DNA of 64,000 nt from SLRI01 sp964402505 (GTDB lineage Bacteria; Pseudomonadota; Alphaproteobacteria; Geminicoccales; Geminicoccaceae): contig CAYOCP010000016.1 in assembly GCA_964402505.1 (NCBI GenBank), forward strand, positions 34,517 to 98,516, read 5' to 3'. Position 1 is the first letter of the stretch. Each line of letters begins with the position of its first letter. Made by a program: the position numbers and the translations under genes. The notes below the pieces were generated by a model. That model did not search any database, was not told where the DNA came from, and saw only the letters and a program-made list of their open reading frames with translations. Shown here one piece after another: positions 18,903 through 26,155 of this stretch.

Positions 18903-20792
18903 ATGCTCGATGCGATGCGCAAACGCGCCAATAGCTGGTTCGTTCGCGGGCTCCTCCTCATCCTCATCGCCAGCTTCGCCGTCTGGGGCATCGGCGACAC
19001 CTTCTTCGGCCGGCCGGACACGGCCGTCGCCGTGCAGGTCGGCGATGTCGAGGTCCCGCTCCAGGAGGTCGACCGGGCCTTCGAGCTCGACCGCCGCGCC
19101 TTCGGCGACCAGCTCGGGACCACGCTCGACCGGCGCCAGGCCGCGTCCCTCGGCATCCTCAACCGCAGCCTGCAGAACGTCATCGCCCGTGCCCTGGTCG
19201 ACCAGCATCGCCGCGACCTCGGCATCGGGGTCACCGACGACGAGGTGAGGACGGCGATCCAGAACGACCCGCGCTTCTCCACCGGCGGCAGCATCGACCG
19301 GGTGCGCTTCGACATGTTCCTCCGCTCGCAGGGCCTGAGTGAGGCCGGCTATGTCGAGCAGGTGCGGGCGGATATCGGCCGGGCCCGGATCCTGGATGCG
19401 CTGACCGGCCCGATCGAGGCGCCGGCGGCGCTCACCCAGCGGCTCGGCGCCTGGCGCGGCGAGACCCGCAGCGGCACCGCCCTCGAGGTGGCGAGCGCCT
19501 CGATGACCGCCCCGGAGCCGACCGAGGCCGAGCTCGAGGCCTTCCTCGAGAGCCACACCGAAAGCTTCGAGGCACCGGAATACCGGACCGTCAGCCTGGT
19601 CATGCTCACCCCCGACGATCTCGTCGACGAGATCCAGATCGACGAGGCGAAGCTCCGGGAGGAGTACGAGGCCAGGGCCGATTTCTACACCACGCCCGAG
19701 CGTCGCCGCGTCGGGCAGTTGCTGGCGAGCGACCGCGAGGCCATCGAGGACGCCCGCCGGGCGCTCGAGGAGGGTGCCAATTTCGCCGAGGTCGCCGACC
19801 GGATGGCCGATCGGGGCGTCACCTACAGCGTGCTCGGGCCGACCGCGCGGACGGACCTTCCGCCCGCCTTCGGCGATGCCATCTTCGCGCTCGAGCCGGG
19901 CGGCCTCAGCGAGCCGGTCGAGAGCGCCTTCGGCTGGCATCTCTTCCGCCTGATCGAGGTCGAGCCCGCGACCGTTCGTCCCTTCGAGGAGGTCCGGGAC
20001 GAGATCCGCCACGATCTCGCCCTGGACCAGGCGATCGACCAGCTCCCCGACCTCGCCACAGCGCTCGACGACGGCATCGCCGCCGGCGAGAGCCTCGAGG
20101 AGGCGGCGGCGGCCGTAGGCGTCACGGCGAGGCGGTTCCCGGCCATCGACGCCGAGGGTCGCGACGCCGGCGGCGCGGCCGTCGAGGGCGGAGCGCCGCC
20201 GGCCGAGGTCCTGCAGGCCATCTTCGCCGCACCGGTGGACGAGACGTCGCTCCTCCAGGAGACGCCGGACGGCATCTTCTACATGTTCCGGGTCGACGCC
20301 GTCGAGCCGGCCCGCCCGCGCCGCCTCGACGAGGTCAGGGACGAGGTGGCGGAGCTCTGGCACCAGGAAACGCGCCAGCGGCTCGCGACCGAGCGTGCCG
20401 GGGAGATCATGCTGGATGCGCGCGCCGGGAAAACGCTGGAGGCGCTCGCGGCGGAGCTCGGCCCGGCGGTCACGCTCCGCCAGCTCGGCCCGCTCGGCCG
20501 CTTCGCCGACGGCAGCGAGGCGGGCCTGACGCGGCAGGCGGTCGAGGCGCTCTTCGCCACAAACAAGGGCGAGCTCGCGCGCGAGCCGGTGGCGACCGAG
20601 ACGGGCAGCGCCATCCTGCGGACCGATTCGGTCACCGTGCCCGAGAGTGTTCCGCCCGAGCTCAGGGACCAGCTCGACCGGGCGGTGCGCAACGACATCC
20701 TGATCCAGTACGAGGCGGCGCTGCGCCGCCGCTATCCGGTCGAGATCAACGAGGCGGCCATCGCCACGCTGTTTCCGGCCGACGAACCCTGA
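18903..20792 (+). CDS. ppiD: SurA N-terminal/PpiD-like membrane-anchored peptidyl-prolyl isomerase
   Basis: A 629-aa periplasmic foldase anchored by one N-terminal helix (GLLLILIASFAVWGIG). It follows PpiD architecture: a SurA-N-like chaperone region (about 35-210, with a repeated FELDRRAFGDQL-type helix pattern), then a parvulin-type PPIase domain (about 255-350, RVGQLLASDREAIEDARRAL), then a long helical C-terminal chaperone part. The frame is open nearly 1 kb upstream, but that part is the antisense of tpiA. I start at the ATG at 18903; the ATG at 18915 is also possible. It is followed closely by trpE. Confidence 0.9.
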   Translation: MLDAMRKRANSWFVRGLLLILIASFAVWGIGDTFFGRPDTAVAVQVGDVEVPLQEVDRAFELDRRAFGDQLGTTLDRRQAASLGILNRSLQNVIARALVDQHRRDLGIGVTDDEVRTAIQNDPRFSTGGSIDRVRFDMFLRSQGLSEAGYVEQVRADIGRARILDALTGPIEAPAALTQRLGAWRGETRSGTALEVASASMTAPEPTEAELEAFLESHTESFEAPEYRTVSLVMLTPDDLVDEIQIDEAKLREEYEARADFYTTPERRRVGQLLASDREAIEDARRALEEGANFAEVADRMADRGVTYSVLGPTARTDLPPAFGDAIFALEPGGLSEPVESAFGWHLFRLIEVEPATVRPFEEVRDEIRHDLALDQAIDQLPDLATALDDGIAAGESLEEAAAAVGVTARRFPAIDAEGRDAGGAAVEGGAPPAEVLQAIFAAPVDETSLLQETPDGIFYMFRVDAVEPARPRRLDEVRDEVAELWHQETRQRLATERAGEIMLDARAGKTLEALAAELGPAVTLRQLGPLGRFADGSEAGLTRQAVEALFATNKGELAREPVATETGSAILRTDSVTVPESVPPELRDQLDRAVRNDILIQYEAALRRRYPVEINEAAIATLFPADEP

Positions 20793-20820
20793 GCACCTGC
20801 CCGATCCTGGAGCTTTCGCC

Positions 20821-22347
20821 TTGGCCTTCACCGAAGAGGTCCTGCCGCACCGGGCGGCCTTTCGCGACACCTATCGGGCCGGCCGCAGCCAGGTGGTCTG
20901 GACGACCGTGGTCGCCGACCTCGAGACCCCCGTCTCGGCCATGCTCAAGCTCACCGGCGGAAGGCCCTACAGCTTTCTTCTGGAGAGCGTCGAGGGCGGT
21001 GCCAAGCGCGGTCGCTACTCGATCATCGGCACCAAGCCCGACCTCGTCTGGCGCTGCCACGGCGAGGCGGCCGAGATCAACCGCCAGTGCCGGTTCGACC
21101 GGCGGGATTTCCGGCCGGAGCCGCTGCCCACCCTCGAGAGCCTGAGGGCGCTGCTCGCCGAGACGCGCATCGACGTGCCGGAGCAGCTGCCGCCGATGGC
21201 GGCCGGGCTTTTCGGCTTTCTCTCCTACGACATGATCCGCCTGGTCGAGCCGGTGCCCCTGACCAACCCCGACCGCATCGGCCTGCCGGACGCCCTTTTC
21301 CTCCGGCCGACGCTCATCGCCATCTTCGACAACATCAAGGACATCATCACGATCGTCACGCCCGTCTTTCCCGCTTCAGGCGGGCGGGTGGGACCGGATG
21401 CCGACGCGGCCTACGACCAGGCGCTCGAGCGGCTGGCCGACGCGGTCGCGGACATGGGCCGCGGCATCGGTCAGGCGCCGCCGGCGCATGTCGAGAAAGC
21501 ACCCGAGCCCGTGGCCAACATGAGCCGCGAAGCCTACCACCGGATGGTCGAGCGGGCGAAGGAGTACATCCTCGCCGGCGACATCTTCCAGGTGGTCCCG
21601 TCGCAGCGCTTCGCCGTGCCGTTCGGCCTGCCGCCCATGGCCCTCTATCGGGCGCTCCGCCGGCTCAACCCCTCCCCCTTCCTCTTTCTCCTCGACCTCG
21701 ACGGCGCCACGCTCGTGGGCTCGAGCCCGGAAATCCTGGTTCGCGTGCGCGACGGCCGGGTCACCATCCGGCCGATCGCCGGCACCAGGCCACGCGGTCG
21801 GGACGCCGCCGAGGACACGGCACTGGCCGAGGAGATGCTGGCCGATCCCAAGGAGCTGGCCGAGCACCTGATGCTGCTCGACCTCGGCCGCAACGACGTC
21901 GGCAGGGTCGCCCGGATCGGCTCGGTCGAGGTCACGGAGAAGATGATCGTCGAACGCTACAGCCACGTCATGCACATCGTCTCGAATGTCGAGGGCGATC
22001 TCCGTGCCGACTGCGACGTGATCGACGCGCTCCTCGCCGGCTTTCCCGCCGGCACCACCACCGGCGCCCCCAAGGTCAGGGCGATGCAGATCATCGAGGA
22101 GCTCGAGCCCGAGCGCCGCTCGTTCTATGCCGGTGCGGTGGGCTACCTCTCGGCCGACGGCAACATGGACACCTGCATCGCGCTCAGAACCGCCCTCGTC
22201 AAGGACGGCACCATGTACGTCCAGGCCGGCGGCGGCGTGGTCGCCGACAGCGACCCCGAGGCCGAGTACCAGGAAAGCCGCAACAAGGCCCAGGCCCTGA
22301 TCCGCGCCGCCGAGGAGGCGGTCCGCTTCGCCACGCGGGGGCGGTAG
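20821..22347 (+). CDS. trpE: Anthranilate synthase component I
   Basis: A 508-aa chorismate-using subunit for the first step of tryptophan synthesis. The N-terminal domain includes PYSFLLESVEGGAKRGRYS, the region of the tryptophan-feedback site. The C-terminal chorismate-binding domain has IAGTRPRGRDAAEDTALAEE, LLDLGRNDVGRVA and FPAGTTTGAPKVRAM. The start is TTG, with GGAG 9 bases ahead. The ppiD-trpE order is typical, but trpG does not follow: the sequence goes straight into an IS remnant, so synteny breaks here. Confidence 0.96.
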   Translation: MAFTEEVLPHRAAFRDTYRAGRSQVVWTTVVADLETPVSAMLKLTGGRPYSFLLESVEGGAKRGRYSIIGTKPDLVWRCHGEAAEINRQCRFDRRDFRPEPLPTLESLRALLAETRIDVPEQLPPMAAGLFGFLSYDMIRLVEPVPLTNPDRIGLPDALFLRPTLIAIFDNIKDIITIVTPVFPASGGRVGPDADAAYDQALERLADAVADMGRGIGQAPPAHVEKAPEPVANMSREAYHRMVERAKEYILAGDIFQVVPSQRFAVPFGLPPMALYRALRRLNPSPFLFLLDLDGATLVGSSPEILVRVRDGRVTIRPIAGTRPRGRDAAEDTALAEEMLADPKELAEHLMLLDLGRNDVGRVARIGSVEVTEKMIVERYSHVMHIVSNVEGDLRADCDVIDALLAGFPAGTTTGAPKVRAMQIIEELEPERRSFYAGAVGYLSADGNMDTCIALRTALVKDGTMYVQAGGGVVADSDPEAEYQESRNKAQALIRAAEEAVRFATRGR

Positions 22348-22363
22348 GCGAAGTGTCCCGAGC

Positions 22364-22695
22364 GGTATTCTCCATGTGCTGCGGTCCGGCTGCCGCTGGC
22401 GCGACTGCCCGCCCGGATCGGGACCTGCAAGCGCTTCATCGCCGACCGCGCCTACGATGCCGACGCCCTGCGACGGAAGTTGCGCGACAGTGGCATCAAG
22501 CCGATCATTCCGGGCAGGAAGAACCGAAACGTCAAGACCCGCCACGGCAACGAAGCCTACAAGCAGCGCTGGCGGGTCGAGGCGGCGATCGGCCGCCTCG
22601 AGGACTTCCGTCGCGCGCTCACCCGCTACGACAAGCTCGCCCGAACCTTTCGTGATACCGTCGCGCTCGCCTCCATATACATGTTCTGGCTGTGA
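22364..22695 (+). pseudogene. IS5-type transposase remnant, internally deleted
   Basis: A first short piece reads ILHVLRSGCRWRDCP, the N-terminal motif of IS5-group transposases. After a frame change it is joined directly to a C-terminal piece, RFIADRAYDADALRRKLRD followed by KPIIPGRKNR and the DDE-domain end RWRVEAAIGRLEDFRRAL with RYDKLARTF. The middle, including most of the catalytic core, is missing. It begins only 16 bases after the trpE stop and marks the start of the accessory region. I could not identify terminal inverted repeats. Confidence 0.75.
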
Positions 22696-22743
22696 TTGAG
22701 TCCATACCCAAATAACAGCTGATATAGCGGCAAGATAATTTTT

Positions 22744-22878
22744 TTATGAAATTTTATCGGAATATTCCAGTGAAAGAGCAAGGCCGAGCATCGTCCTTGC
22801 AGCAAATTTGCACTTTGGAGACAAAGTCCATGCGCCAAATTTCTGGCTTCCGCAAATCATGCATATGTCTTGGGTCAT
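22744..22878 (-). CDS. 44-aa cysteine-containing ORF coupled to higA
   Basis: An ATG at 22878 overlaps the higA stop (ATGA) and opens a 44-codon frame in an AT-rich patch. The product begins MTQDICMICGSQKFGAW and continues TLSPKCKFAARTML. The CxxCG ... PKC spacing resembles the N-terminal half of a small zinc ribbon, so it could be a real small protein or the 5' stump of a truncated gene. No strong evidence exists beyond the coupling and the cysteine pattern. Confidence 0.4.
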   Translation of the reverse strand: MTQDICMICGSQKFGAWTLSPKCKFAARTMLGLALSLEYSDKIS

Positions 22879-23180
22879 GTCCTTACCTCGGGCCGCTCCA
22901 CATGGCGGACGGTCGCGACGATCTCCGCCTCGCGCTGCTTCACCTGCGCCAGGTCGTAGTTGGCCTGCATCCTGACCCATGCCTCGGCACCACCGCCGAA
23001 AGCGGCGGCGAGGCGCACGGCCATCTCGGCGGAAATGCCCGCCTTACCGTTGACCAGGTTGTTGAGGGCCTGCCGCGTGACGCCAAGCGCCTTCGCGCCT
23101 TCCGTGACGCTCAGGGCCAGCGGCTCCAGGCACTCTTGCCGGACCAGGCGGCCCGGATGGGGGGGATTGAGCATTGCCAT
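22875..23180 (-). CDS. higA: HigA-family antitoxin (XRE helix-turn-helix)
   Basis: A 101-aa HigA-type antitoxin. The N-terminus NPPHPGRLVRQECLEPLALS is the VapI/HigA signature, and the HTH is VTEGAKALGVTRQALNNLVN. The start at 23180 is preceded by GAGGAG at 6 bases; the frame is open to 23219 but homology starts here. It lies 13 bases after the higB frame and would bind HigB and repress the shared promoter near 23.5 kb. The toxin frame looks damaged, so this may be a surviving antitoxin. Confidence 0.9.
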   Translation of the reverse strand: MAMLNPPHPGRLVRQECLEPLALSVTEGAKALGVTRQALNNLVNGKAGISAEMAVRLAAAFGGGAEAWVRMQANYDLAQVKQREAEIVATVRHVERPEVRT

Positions 23181-23193
23181 AGCGGGCTCCTCG

Positions 23194-23472
23194 TTAATGG
23201 TAGTCGGTGAGTTCCACATCGAAGGCGGTCCCGTTCTCGAAGCGCAAGATGACGCGCCAACTGGCCCGCACCGTGACGCTCCAGAAGCCCTTGAGGTCGC
23301 CTTTCAGGGGATGCAGCCGGAAGCCGGGGAGGTTCATGTCCTCCACGGCGGCAGCCGCCTCCAGAGCCGCCAGGATGTTCTCGACCTTCTCGACGTGCTC
23401 CGGCGCTATCCGGCTTCGGTCGTCCGTCTCGTAGAGCCGCTTCAGCCTTCGGTCCTTGAAACTCCCAATCGT
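23194..23472 (-). pseudogene. higB: HigB-type RelE-fold toxin with no in-frame standard start
   Basis: The minus strand encodes a nearly full HigB: IGSFKDRRLKRLYETDDRSR, then HVEKVENILAALEAAAAVED, FRLHPLKGDLKGFWSVTVRA and SWRVILRFENGTAFDVELTD, ending DYH and TAA 13 bases before higA. HigB proteins normally begin Met-Ile-x-Ser-Phe. Here the codon two before the Gly is ACG, and the nearest ATG (23476) is one base out of frame (ATGA ACG ATT). A one-base insertion after the ATG would explain this. Either the toxin is dead or it uses ATT or ACG as start. Confidence 0.7.
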
Positions 23473-23482
23473 TCATCATCCA

Positions 23483-23511
23483 AATGTATAGTGACAAGCG
23501 TCACTTGTCAA
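23483..23511 (-). promoter_or_regulatory. higBA promoter with overlapping palindromic operator
   Basis: On the minus strand TTGACA (23511-23506) and TACATT (23488-23483) are 17 bases apart, just ahead of higB. A 7-bp inverted repeat, TGACAAG at 23492-23498 and CTTGTCA at 23504-23510, overlaps the -35 and the spacer. This is where a HigA dimer would be expected to bind for autorepression. Confidence 0.55.
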
Positions 23512-23525
23512 TTTCTCTTCCCAGG

Positions 23526-23663
23526 CTCTCCGAGGAGCGGTTTATCGAGATCGTGATCAATGGTCGCCAAGGCACGCAGATGCCCACGTTCGGCTACATC
23601 CTGTCGCCCAGCGACGTGGCGAAGGTCTACGCCTTCGTCACGACCCGCAAGAGCGCGTTCTAG
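23526..23663 (+). pseudogene. C-terminal fragment of a cytochrome c-like protein
   Basis: A 45-codon open stretch ending in TAG reads ERFIEIVINGRQGTQMPTFG, then YILSPSDVAKVYAFVTTRKS. The pattern IxNGxxGTxMPxFG with a following helix is the distal Met-ligand region of small class I cytochromes c. No heme-binding CxxCH or start precedes it; upstream is the higBA promoter. I read it as a gene tail left by rearrangement. Confidence 0.55.
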
Positions 23664-23718
23664 GTATTTTATCCGAAAGCTCGAGCAATTCGGGACGCGA
23701 CGGGGGACGGCTCTCCTC

Positions 23719-23752
23719 GTCGCGGGCCTCGCCCTCGATCGTCACCGCAGCC
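23719..23752 (-). repeat. Remnant matching part of the downstream GFA gene
   Basis: 34 bases agree at 31 positions with 25468-25501, including an uninterrupted 22-base run. On the minus strand both read AVTIEGE(A/T)RD, a segment of the GFA-family protein. Flanking sequence does not match, so this is a short leftover of a second GFA-type gene. Confidence 0.45.
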
Positions 23753-23859
23753 GAGGTTCGAGAGTGACCATTGACAAGGCCACCCACAGCGTCTTACGTG
23801 AAATAAAAGAAAATACAAAATTATAGACAGAACTCCGTGTGAAAAAGAGGGGACAGCGG

Positions 23860-24387
23860 GTGAGCGAAGCACTCAGGCAACTGATCAGCGAGACGCAGAG
23901 CAGGTTCAAGACCGAGCCGGGGCGAGCGAACGTGACCTTCGGGTCGCGGTCCGCATTGCAGGAGGGACTGCGCTCCGAGATATCGATCCGCGAGCACCGG
24001 ATCGTGGTGGACGAGCCGTCCGAGCTGGGAGGAACCGACGCCGGGCCTAATCCGGTGGAGCTCATCCTGGCTGCGCTCGGCAGCTGTCAGGAGATCACCT
24101 ATCGAGCGTATGCGACAGCTTTGGGCATTCCTCTGGACAGCGTTTCGGTCACCCTCTCCGGCGCGATCGACCTGAAGGGTTTTTTCGCGGTCGACGAGAA
24201 CGTACGCGCCGGCTATCAGGCGATCACCGGCACTGTGCGGCTGGAGTCGTCGGCGAGCGACGAGCAGCTCGAGATGCTGCGAACCGTAGTCAACGCGCAC
24301 TGCCCGGTGCTCGACATCATCAACAAGCCGGTGCCGGTGGCACTCGATCTGGTTGTCGAACGGCCCGTGGCGGTTGCAGCGGGGTAA
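23860..24387 (+). CDS. OsmC/Ohr-family peroxide-reactive protein
   Basis: A 175-aa OsmC-superfamily protein. The two conserved cysteines that reduce peroxides are in LAALGSCQEITYRAYA and NAHCPVLDI. The middle has the usual GTDAGPNPVELI before the first helix. The likely start is the GTG at 23860, with GAGGGG about 8 bases ahead; another GTG at 23839 would add seven basic residues. A detoxification role is likely but the substrate is not evident. It is preceded by an AT-rich patch and remnants, suggesting it arrived with this region. Confidence 0.85.
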   Translation: MSEALRQLISETQSRFKTEPGRANVTFGSRSALQEGLRSEISIREHRIVVDEPSELGGTDAGPNPVELILAALGSCQEITYRAYATALGIPLDSVSVTLSGAIDLKGFFAVDENVRAGYQAITGTVRLESSASDEQLEMLRTVVNAHCPVLDIINKPVPVALDLVVERPVAVAAG

Positions 24388-24548
24388 CGCTCTTGGCGCT
24401 TCCTGCACGGTAGAGACCATCATCGAGCCACCCGCTCGGGCCGATGACCAGCACGTCCCCTTGCCGGATCCCTGCACCCTGATCAGCGCCGACGAAGAGG
24501 CAGTCCGCTTCGCCGGCGGGCGGCGGCAGGAACGCCGTCGGGGCCGGC
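24388..24548. other. Gap between converging osmC and lipoprotein genes
   Basis: No gene seen. It contains a 38-base segment resembling the 3' end of trpE, listed separately. Confidence 0.5.
24477..24514 (+). repeat. Imperfect copy of the trpE 3' end
   Basis: Aligned without gaps to 22295-22332 inside trpE, 34 of 38 bases agree, and in the trpE frame this copy reads TLISADEEAVRFA against ALIRAAEEAVRFA. Similarity fades on both sides. It forms a direct repeat flanking the 2.1-kb block that carries the IS5 remnant, higBA and osmC. Confidence 0.5.
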
Positions 24549-25058
24549 TCAGCCGTGCTCGGACCAGGTGTCGTCGGCATTCCGGCAGGCGGTGCCGACC
24601 AGGGTCTCGGACTTGCCGCCGACCTTGATCTTGGTCGTGTATTCGCGGCAGGTCTGGCCTGTGGCCGGCAGCGTTCCCTGCCGATTGGCCACCGAGTAGC
24701 CGCTATTGCCGGTATTCGGGTTGTCCCAGACGATCTCTTGGCCGATCGGCGCATTCATGGCCCCGTTCCAGCTGCGCTCGGCATAGAGCCGGTCGGCCTT
24801 GTCCAGGCTCTCGCCCATGGCCGAGCCTGCGAGCAGACCGGCAATGCCGCCGAGGGCAGCGCCCGCACCGATCGCGACGGCATTCTTGCCGCCGCCGCCG
24901 AGCGCATTGCCGGCGAGGCCGCCGATCACCGCTCCACCGACCGCGCCGACCGCCGCTCCCGCCGTCTGCTTGGGCCCGGGCCGGCCCGCCTCGGGCATGG
25001 CGCAGGCAGCCAGCAGCATGGCCAGCAGGGTGATCGAAGCGAGATGACCATGTCGCAT
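24549..25058 (-). CDS. Glycine-zipper outer-membrane lipoprotein
   Basis: A 169-aa predicted lipoprotein. The signal peptide ends in the lipobox LLAAC, so Cys19 would be acylated. Residues about 30-85 are a glycine-zipper segment (AGAAVGAVGGAVIGGLAGN and AGAALGGIAGLLAGSAMGE) of the type found in surface antigens and Lpp-like proteins. The C-terminal part has GTLPATGQTCREYTTKIKVG and ACRNADDTW, matching the RT0821/Lpp0805 surface-protein family. Its role is probably envelope structure. It is a single gene with no obvious partners. Confidence 0.85.
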   Translation of the reverse strand: MRHGHLASITLLAMLLAACAMPEAGRPGPKQTAGAAVGAVGGAVIGGLAGNALGGGGKNAVAIGAGAALGGIAGLLAGSAMGESLDKADRLYAERSWNGAMNAPIGQEIVWDNPNTGNSGYSVANRQGTLPATGQTCREYTTKIKVGGKSETLVGTACRNADDTWSEHG

Positions 25059-25251
25059 CGCAAGGCTCCTCCGCCAGGGTCAGAACAGCGCAAATGTCGA
25101 GCAGACCGGCGGACGGACCGGCAATCCATCGCTCCCGCCACGCACGGATCGAGAATACCACGAGGGGCCACCGGTATTGCGATCGATCCGACGCGTGTTG
25201 CCGCACCGAGGGATGCTTTCATGCTTCTGAGGCGGAACGGGCGCCCGAACC
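25059..25251. other. Intergenic stretch
   Basis: Spacer upstream of the lipoprotein gene and downstream of the GFA gene. I see no gene, repeat or clear hairpin. Confidence 0.4.
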
Positions 25252-25644
25252 CTATGTCTCGAAACGCCCTTTGGTGTCACGATCGCGCGCGTAGCGTCGC
25301 CCGAGCGGAAAGGGCGGCAGCCAGGACTCCCGCCGAACGGTCCAGCTCTCGTAGGTCGGCACGAGCCGGTCCGGCGCATCGAGGCATCCCAGGCTCACCT
25401 CGACCTCGTCACCGGTGCGGGCGAAGACCGACGAGCCGCAGCGGGGACAGAAGAACCGGCCGGCGAAGTCGCGCGTCTCGCCCTCGATCGTCACCGCATC
25501 CCCGGGGAACACCGCGATCGCCTGGAAGAGGGCCCCGTGATGCTTGCGGCAGTCGAGGCAGTGGCAGATACCGACCCGGTAGGGCCGCCCCGACGCAACG
25601 AGCCGCACGTCACCGCAGAGACAGCCGCCCGTGAACCTATCCAT
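25252..25644 (-). CDS. GFA-family (Mss4-like fold) zinc protein
   Basis: A 130-aa protein of the glutathione-dependent formaldehyde-activating enzyme (GFA/CENP-V) family. Zinc ligands are seen in GGCLCGDVRL, CHCLDCRKHHGA and FFCPRCGSS. Despite the family name, most members have no proven formaldehyde activity, so the role is open. It lies 14 bases downstream of hicB on the same strand. A fragment of a related gene lies at 23719-23752. Confidence 0.88.
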   Translation of the reverse strand: MDRFTGGCLCGDVRLVASGRPYRVGICHCLDCRKHHGALFQAIAVFPGDAVTIEGETRDFAGRFFCPRCGSSVFARTGDEVEVSLGCLDAPDRLVPTYESWTVRRESWLPPFPLGRRYARDRDTKGRFET

Positions 25645-25658
25645 GCTTGCGGGTCACC

Positions 25659-25898
25659 TCAGGCGATCGCTGGCGCCGCGTATATCGCCGGCCGATAGCG
25701 CGGCTCGGGGATCGGGTCGCCGTGCTCCATGGCGCTTTCGAGCCATGCCTGCACGGCGACCTGCACCTCGCGGGCAGCCATCTCCGGGCTGTCACCGAAA
25801 GCGGAGCAGAAGCGGAGATCCGGGACGTCCGCGACCCAGCACTCGTCCTCCGCCGACCAGAAGATATTGATGTGATAGGGCGTCGATCTGTCAGTCAT
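25659..25898 (-). CDS. hicB: HicB-family antitoxin
   Basis: A 79-aa protein with the partial RNase-H fold of HicB antitoxins: YHINIFWSAEDECWVADVPD, then GDSPEMAAREVQVAVQAWLE. No separate DNA-binding domain is evident after residue 70 (PEPRYRPAIYAAPAIA), which is usual for the short HicB type. It overlaps the upstream hicA gene by 8 bases and should neutralise HicA. Confidence 0.85.
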   Translation of the reverse strand: MTDRSTPYHINIFWSAEDECWVADVPDLRFCSAFGDSPEMAAREVQVAVQAWLESAMEHGDPIPEPRYRPAIYAAPAIA

Positions 25899-26139
25899 CG
25901 AGGGTCAATCCCGCGGCTTCGACGAGTTGGAAGAGCTGGCGCACCTGGTAGGGCGTCGCCCGCCCCCCTTGCGGCTGCACATTCATCCGCTGCCGCAGTG
26001 GCGGATGATACCAGATTCGATGGCTGCCCGTCTGGCGATCGAGCACGAAGCCGAAGGCCACCAGGGGCCGTTCGAAGTCAGTGAAGCGAACATTCCTGCT
26101 GCCGTCGAGGATCGACTGCCAGACCCGACTGGGCCTCAT
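25891..26139 (-). CDS. hicA: HicA-family toxin
   Basis: An 82-aa double-stranded-RNA-binding-fold mRNA interferase. Family features are the N-terminal VWQSILDG..NVRFTDFERP, the catalytic His in RQTGSHRIWYHP, and the terminal TPYQVRQLFQLVEAAGL. The start is the ATG at 26139; the longer frame to 26187 overlaps the RraA-like gene. It lacks visible truncation. It is followed by hicB with an 8-base overlap, and then the GFA gene. Confidence 0.87.
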   Translation of the reverse strand: MRPSRVWQSILDGSRNVRFTDFERPLVAFGFVLDRQTGSHRIWYHPPLRQRMNVQPQGGRATPYQVRQLFQLVEAAGLTLDD

Positions 26140-26155
26140 CAGAAAATGGTGCCCG

